A stretch of 64,000 nt of DNA from Alligator mississippiensis. Its lineage: Eukaryota > Chordata > Crocodylia > Alligatoridae. Position 1 is the first letter of the stretch; every line of letters begins with the position of its first letter. Below the pieces are notes generated by a model. The model was not told where the DNA came from and ran no database searches. It was given only the letters and a program-made list of their open reading frames with translations. The stretch spans positions 30,764,338 through 30,828,337 of the forward strand of contig NC_081836.1 in the NCBI RefSeq assembly GCF_030867095.1, given 5' to 3'. Positions 60,901 through 64,000 of this stretch are shown here, piece after piece. Made by a program: the position numbers and the translations under genes.

Positions 60901-62497
60901 TCTGTATCTTTATGTAATGGCTCTTTCTGGGAGAAGTATCAACCTAGACATGATTTCCATGTTAAAATGCAAGTGATAAACAGTACTGTGCAACACAACT
61001 GTTGATAAATTTAGACAAAATCATAATAGCTAGAACAGTGACTTTCAGCCAAGGTGTGGACGCATCATGGAGTGCCTCAAGATCTTTTCAGGGGTGCCAC
61101 AAGATGCCGTGCAATGTTAGGTGTGCAAATATGGTCCATAAGATAAAGCCGGAGCTTTCAACTAGGAATCCATAGTATTAGAAACATTTGGACCTGTTGT
61201 CATCTTTCTGAGTTCTTTGCAACAGAAGAATTGCTCTTATTATTTTTCTGCTGACATGAAACAAGTGAAAACTAAGCTGGCATTTTCAGATGCGTGCCTT
61301 GAGTCTAAAGTTGAGAACCACTGAACTAGAATATTTTTACTCCAAAGATTTGGCACTGCCAGTTATGAGAAGTGTATTTAGTATTCCTGTCTAATGAAAT
61401 TGACAACCTTTGGGTTCTCACTAAAGTTTAATTTCTATTAGGTATGAAAAAATTTTTGGACGTCTGTCTGACCATAACTTTTGTGTGACTAATGCAATGA
61501 AAGAAGATTTACAAATGAATTATAACATCAAGTAAGTTAAAGGCCTCAAACAAATTAGTATATGCAGTTTTGCAGCTATCTGGACCTAATGATTTTGGAT
61601 ATATAAAATTTTACTTTATTGGGCTGAAAAAATTGGGATCAAAACAACTGTTTTCTGACCTAGAACCAGTAGTTATAAAAGATTTCTGATCTTGAAAGAC
61701 TTGGCGATTGATTGTCCACTGCCCGGTTTTTAGCATTAAGAGGAGAGCATACAGGATGGTAAAGCTTTCATATTATTGAACTTTTGTTACATTTCTGGAA
61801 AAAAATCTCAATAGTTCAGAAAAATTAAGTAAGAATGAATATATATTTTTCTGTCATAATTCCATCTCCAAAGGAGGCCCAAGAGCTCACATGAGTCAAA
61901 TGTTACTGGTGTCTGGGGAAGGGACATCCAGAGTTTTTGACATGGAAGCAAGTAGAAGGTGATTTAGTTTTTTAATCAAACTGGGAGACGTATCTCTCTT
62001 ACAATGTAAGTGTTAAAAGGAAGTTTAAATTTTTGACCTCAGTAAGCTTCAGCATCAGCCACTTAACCCCATTCCATCCCATACCCTATCCCTAAGCAAT
62101 GAAATGCATTATCTGGATTCTTATTTTTTTTTCTTTTTTGATGTACTACATTACAGTGTAGCAACTTAACTAGGAAACCTCCTGAGGACACTTGAATGCT
62201 TCATTTAATTGAAAGTGGAATTTCCCATCTTATGATGCCACTACTGTTTATCTTCATTGAAAGGTTTCTGCAGGACGAAGTCATCACAAGAAATCCTGCA
62301 GAACCCATGCACCTTTGCACACCTTCTGGTGGCTCCACATAATGCCACTACAACAGTTATGTCAGCAGGGCATCCAGTAGTTCTTGAGAGGCACTATGTG
62401 TTTTTTCTCTTCTGCTCAGTAGCTGCAGAAACCTTCCTTCACTTGCTGAGCAGATATTGTTTGTGCCTGTAAAAAGAAGGCTCTTCCACAGGAGGGA

Positions 62498-62538
<41 letters not shown>

Positions 62539-63511
62539 CAGACAGCAGAACTGTCATATAGATCAGACCATAGTTTGAGGCTGTCAGCAGATTCAGCTTT
62601 GGCCAGATTTTTGAAAGCTTGATTTTATGCAGTCATAAGGCAAAGGAATTTTTCAGAATGTAAGCTTATGTTCACAGACACAGTTATGAGGCAGGTCTAA
62701 AAATGAAACCAAGTGTTCATGGCTGCATTACATGCATCTAGTGTGCATTATAGATTGTGCCTTTATTGTAGGATTCACTCTACTATGCCAAGTCTATTCT
62801 GCTTCAAAAACATTTAGTTTATAGAGTTTTCAGAATCAGATCATTCATTATTTTGTTTTATGAATGCCTTTAATTACTTTCTATTTTTCAGTGCTGTAGC
62901 CTATGAATTTTATCTTTATAGTTTGTATCTTTTTTTTATTTGACTCATGAATTTGTTTCATTACAGAGCCATAACCCTCTATGATAAGCCAGCTGCCTTT
63001 TTTAAGGAAACACCATTAGAACTTCAACATAAATTGTTCATGAAACTTGCCAAAGACTATGATTCATTTAAGGCACGGTATGTATAGGTAAAAGATGCAT
63101 TTTCGTTCATTAGCTGATTAAATCGGACAGTACATGTAGTCTAGAAACTCAGCATATGTTTCTGTAACTTCCTCTAACTGATGGCTCCTGAAATCATCAT
63201 TGTTACCATGATACTTAGCTGCAACTCAGCACCAAAATAAATGTACCCTGGGAGATGTTGAGGAAAAACTGGGAATCAGAATATTGTGAAATTCATGGTG
63301 TTTGCACAGTATCTATTTATATCCATGTATAACCCTGCTGCCATATCTTTGGAATTAATAGACATATTCTTTTAAAATTGTTTCTGCAGAACAGAGTCTG
63401 CACATCCAGATGTTGAGAAGTCAGCATTTACAGAATTAGATGTCAGAAATGGAAGTTTGGCACACGTCAAAGAACGACCAGCGCTTCTAATAAGCAGCAC
63501 AAGCTGGACAG
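51690..63511 (+). CDS. ALG1: ALG1, chitobiosyldiphosphodolichol beta-mannosyltransferase, exons 1-7 (3' part off the window)
   Basis: Adds the first mannose from GDP-mannose to GlcNAc2-PP-dolichol on the cytosolic face of the ER, the start of the N-glycan mannose core (GT33 family). Exons are 51690-51900, 52546-52623, 53770-53873, 59421-59569, 61442-61531, 62967-63077 and 63390-63511, all with AG/GT borders and agreeing phases (1,1,0,2,2,2,1), giving 288 full codons. It opens [20 protein letters not shown], a membrane anchor at about residues 4-22. Next come [73 protein letters not shown] and [12 protein letters not shown], each closely matching human ALG1. Human has 13 exons, so roughly the C-terminal half should follow beyond 64000. 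Intron 3 (5.5 kb) holds a large CR1. The in-frame upstream ATG at 51447 is ignored because conservation begins at 51690. Confidence 0.96.
52170..52246 (+). mobile_element. hAT MITE right-end fragment
   Basis: ACAAGTGAAAATGAAGAGCT...GGAGAATCACTG matches the last 70 or so bases of the intact element at 61036-61323. Confidence 0.5.
52546..52623 (+). CDS. ALG1: ALG1 exon 2
   Basis: Acceptor TTCTCTTCTAG; donor TACAAG|GTAAGC. It encodes (H)[20 protein letters not shown] then LKVLQ, matching human [20 protein letters not shown]. It is 78 bases, phase 1 to phase 1. A CR1 3' end begins only about 14 bases past the donor. Confidence 0.93.
52637..52735 (-). mobile_element. CR1 3' end fragment
   Basis: ATTTCATAGACATTAGGACT, GGAAAGGACCTTGGGAGATG and GGCAGGAAGTCAGCTGGGGT are a CR1 3' end of the type also at 37.2 and 57.5 kb. 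ALG1 intron 2. Confidence 0.8.
53086..53552 (+). mobile_element. Non-autonomous DNA element, three-copy family, copy 2
   Basis: Ends CCGTGTCCAAACGAGTGCAC and, inverted, GGTGCATCCAGATGAGTGGA form an imperfect inverted repeat. The interior shares blocks with copies 1 and 3. ALG1 intron 2. Confidence 0.55.
53770..53873 (+). CDS. ALG1: ALG1 exon 3
   Basis: Acceptor CCTTTTACAG; donor CTTCAG|GTACAT. It encodes [20 protein letters not shown] then [15 protein letters not shown], matching human [20 protein letters not shown]. It ends in phase 0. Confidence 0.94.
53874..56200. other. ALG1 intron 3, first part
   Basis: AT-rich. A hAT-like end fragment lies at about 55450-55507 (inverse GGGGTTGGCAACCTACAGG). 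Two tRNA-like SINE-type stretches lie at about 55585-55700 and 55925-56040 (GTAGTGGTTAGAGGACTGTG). No exon. Confidence 0.35.
56201..56660 (+). mobile_element. Non-autonomous DNA element, three-copy family, copy 3
   Basis: It begins GTGAGCACATCCAGACGTGC; interior CTAGCAGTGGCACACC, GCTGCAGCTGCTTGTTCC and CAGCGCATGTTGCCTG align with copies 1 and 2. ATCCAGGGGTCAAAAAAAAT is near the middle. Confidence 0.5.
57275..57370 (+). mobile_element. CR1 3' end fragment, plus strand
   Basis: GAGATGATCCAGGTTTGAGC, AGAGGGCTAGATTAGATAAC and TGAGGTCCCTTTTTAGTCCT, then TTCTGTGATCCTATATCTAT, the CR1 3' end pattern. Confidence 0.6.
57505..59368 (-). mobile_element. CR1 LINE in ALG1 intron 3
   Basis: Minus-strand frames: [80 protein letters not shown] and [18 protein letters not shown]. 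The catalytic FADD reads FADN. A 291-codon open frame (58675-57800) is the second longest CR1 frame here. The 3' end TCATAGATTTCATAGACATG is at 57505. It ends about 50 bases before ALG1 exon 4. Confidence 0.9.
59421..59569 (+). CDS. ALG1: ALG1 exon 4
   Basis: Acceptor ATTTTAACAG; donor AAAGTG|GTTTGT. It encodes [36 protein letters not shown] and [23 protein letters not shown] is diagnostic for ALG1. The donor is weak (GTTTGT), but exon 5 restores the Trp codon exactly. Confidence 0.95.
60047..60641. mobile_element. Probable hAT-like MITE in ALG1 intron 4
   Basis: The left edge GGCCTCATACAGACATTT and the inverse of the right edge GGCTGTGCATACACATTC form an imperfect inverted repeat. Several TTCTCCCAGGAGAA palindromes lie inside. 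Confidence 0.45.
61036..61323. mobile_element. hAT-type MITE with 8-base target duplication
   Basis: CAGTGACTTTCAGCCAAGG at the left and, inverted, CAGTGGTTCTCAACTTTAG at the right; flanks AGCTAGAA and AACTAGAA differ by one base. ALG1 intron 4. Confidence 0.75.
61442..61531 (+). CDS. ALG1: ALG1 exon 5
   Basis: Acceptor TTTCTATTAG; donor ATCAA|GTAAGT. It encodes [20 protein letters not shown] then [10 protein letters not shown], matching human [20 protein letters not shown]. It is 90 bases, phase 2 to phase 2. Confidence 0.95.
61532..62966. other. ALG1 intron 5
   Basis: AT-rich, with no exon. A TG dinucleotide repeat of about 18 units lies at 62501-62536. Confidence 0.6.
62967..63077 (+). 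CDS. ALG1: ALG1 exon 6
   Basis: Acceptor TTCATTACAG; donor GCACG|GTATGT. It encodes [20 protein letters not shown], then [17 protein letters not shown], matching human [20 protein letters not shown]. Phase 2 to phase 2. Confidence 0.95.
63390..63511 (+). CDS. ALG1: ALG1 exon 7 (last in window)
   Basis: Acceptor TTTCTGCAG; donor GGACAG|GTCTTG. It encodes [20 protein letters not shown] and [12 protein letters not shown], matching human SAFTERDAG...RPALLVSSTSWT. It ends in phase 1 where human continues EDEDF in the next exon. Confidence 0.92.
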
Positions 63512-64000
63512 GTCTTGAATCAAAGCAGTATTTAATGTTGTTGTTCTTTTCAGTAGTATTCCTCTAACATGTCATTCTTTATGTTAAGGAAATAATAAAA
63601 TTAGGGCTGTTTTCTGGTTCCCCATCTTAAAGCATGGACAACATTTATAGTGGCAACAACACAGTTGTATACTTTTCTTCTGATAAAGAGAAAAATCACT
63701 TGTACTGACTGTATCTCAGTGCCTAAAAACGAAGACCATAATCCTTTCAAATGTTTAGTGTAAGTATGGAGTTAGGGTAATATTCCATACTATATTAAAA
63801 ATACTGTTTCTATAAACTTTTTAACATCATGTATACATATATAACACTTTCATGAAGCTGCAGAATGCATCATGTATGCATATATTACACTTGCATGAAG
63901 CTACAGAATGGACCTAATAAGTTACAATTTTATCTTTTCATTTCCTGTTACTTTTATGATGGCACGTATTAATTTACTAAGAATAAAACAGTATAAAACC
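63512..64000. other. ALG1 intron 7, to window end
   Basis: AT-rich. Two near-identical stretches (ATCATGTATACATATATAAC at about 63828 and ATCATGTATGCATATATTAC at about 63868) form a short tandem duplication of about 40 bases. No further exon seen. Confidence 0.5.
63594..63599 (+). terminator. Intronic poly(A) hexamer after ALG1 exon 7
   Basis: AATAAA lies 83 bases past the exon-7 donor. Read-through of the donor gives a short hydrophobic tail ending at a TAA at 63565-63567, just before the hexamer. It could support a truncated transcript but may be chance in AT-rich sequence. Confidence 0.2.

Noticed and set aside
1-64000. CRISPR arrays, operons, toxin-antitoxin or phage-type systems
   Set aside because: The window is spliced vertebrate DNA; none of the required repeat-spacer or gene-cluster structure is present.

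Overview
This window is vertebrate nuclear DNA, most likely from a crocodilian. A turtle or another archosaur-line reptile is the main alternative. The reasons are spliced vertebrate genes with long introns, a very heavy load of CR1 LINEs ending in TATGAAACTATGAAA-type 3' tails, hAT and TA-flanked miniature DNA transposons, Penelope-like fragments, one old MIR copy and several LTR fossils. The organism call is inference; nothing in the window names the species.

Two host genes are recognisable, arranged head to head as in human 16p13.3. C16orf89 (a secreted protein of unknown function, DUF4735 family) lies on the minus strand from 47098 down to 21710. I rebuilt it as eight exons whose phases all agree (327 codons plus stop), with a 13-kb first intron. 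ALG1 (ER beta-1,4-mannosyltransferase of N-glycan assembly) starts at 51690 on the plus strand in a CpG-rich promoter. Its first seven exons reach 63511 and the rest lies beyond the window. The first ~91 bases may be the tail of an exon of an unidentified third gene.

Layout. 1-21.7 kb is gene-poor: a CR1 (1.8-3.5 kb), a 5S rRNA pseudogene (4.4 kb), a foldback at 4.9-5.4 kb, a 1.5-kb foldback transposon (6.1-7.6 kb), and a long CR1 (about 8.0-17.8 kb) split by an LTR element that itself carries a solo LTR. 21.7-47.1 kb is C16orf89, whose introns hold MIR, Penelope-like, solo-LTR, GC-rich repeat and CR1 insertions, including a second CR1 split by an LTR-type element (37.2-41.7 kb). 47.1-51.5 kb is the intergenic interval, with a third nest (CR1 containing two hAT-type elements, one of which contains another). 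51.5-64 kb is ALG1, with a 1.9-kb CR1 in intron 3.

I found no operon-like or undescribed multi-gene system. The unusual content is the layered repeat architecture, a GC-rich dispersed repeat seen twice, a three-copy miniature transposon family, and reuse of LTR-start/polypurine modules. The two genes are neighbours by conserved synteny, and I see no evidence that they act in one pathway.
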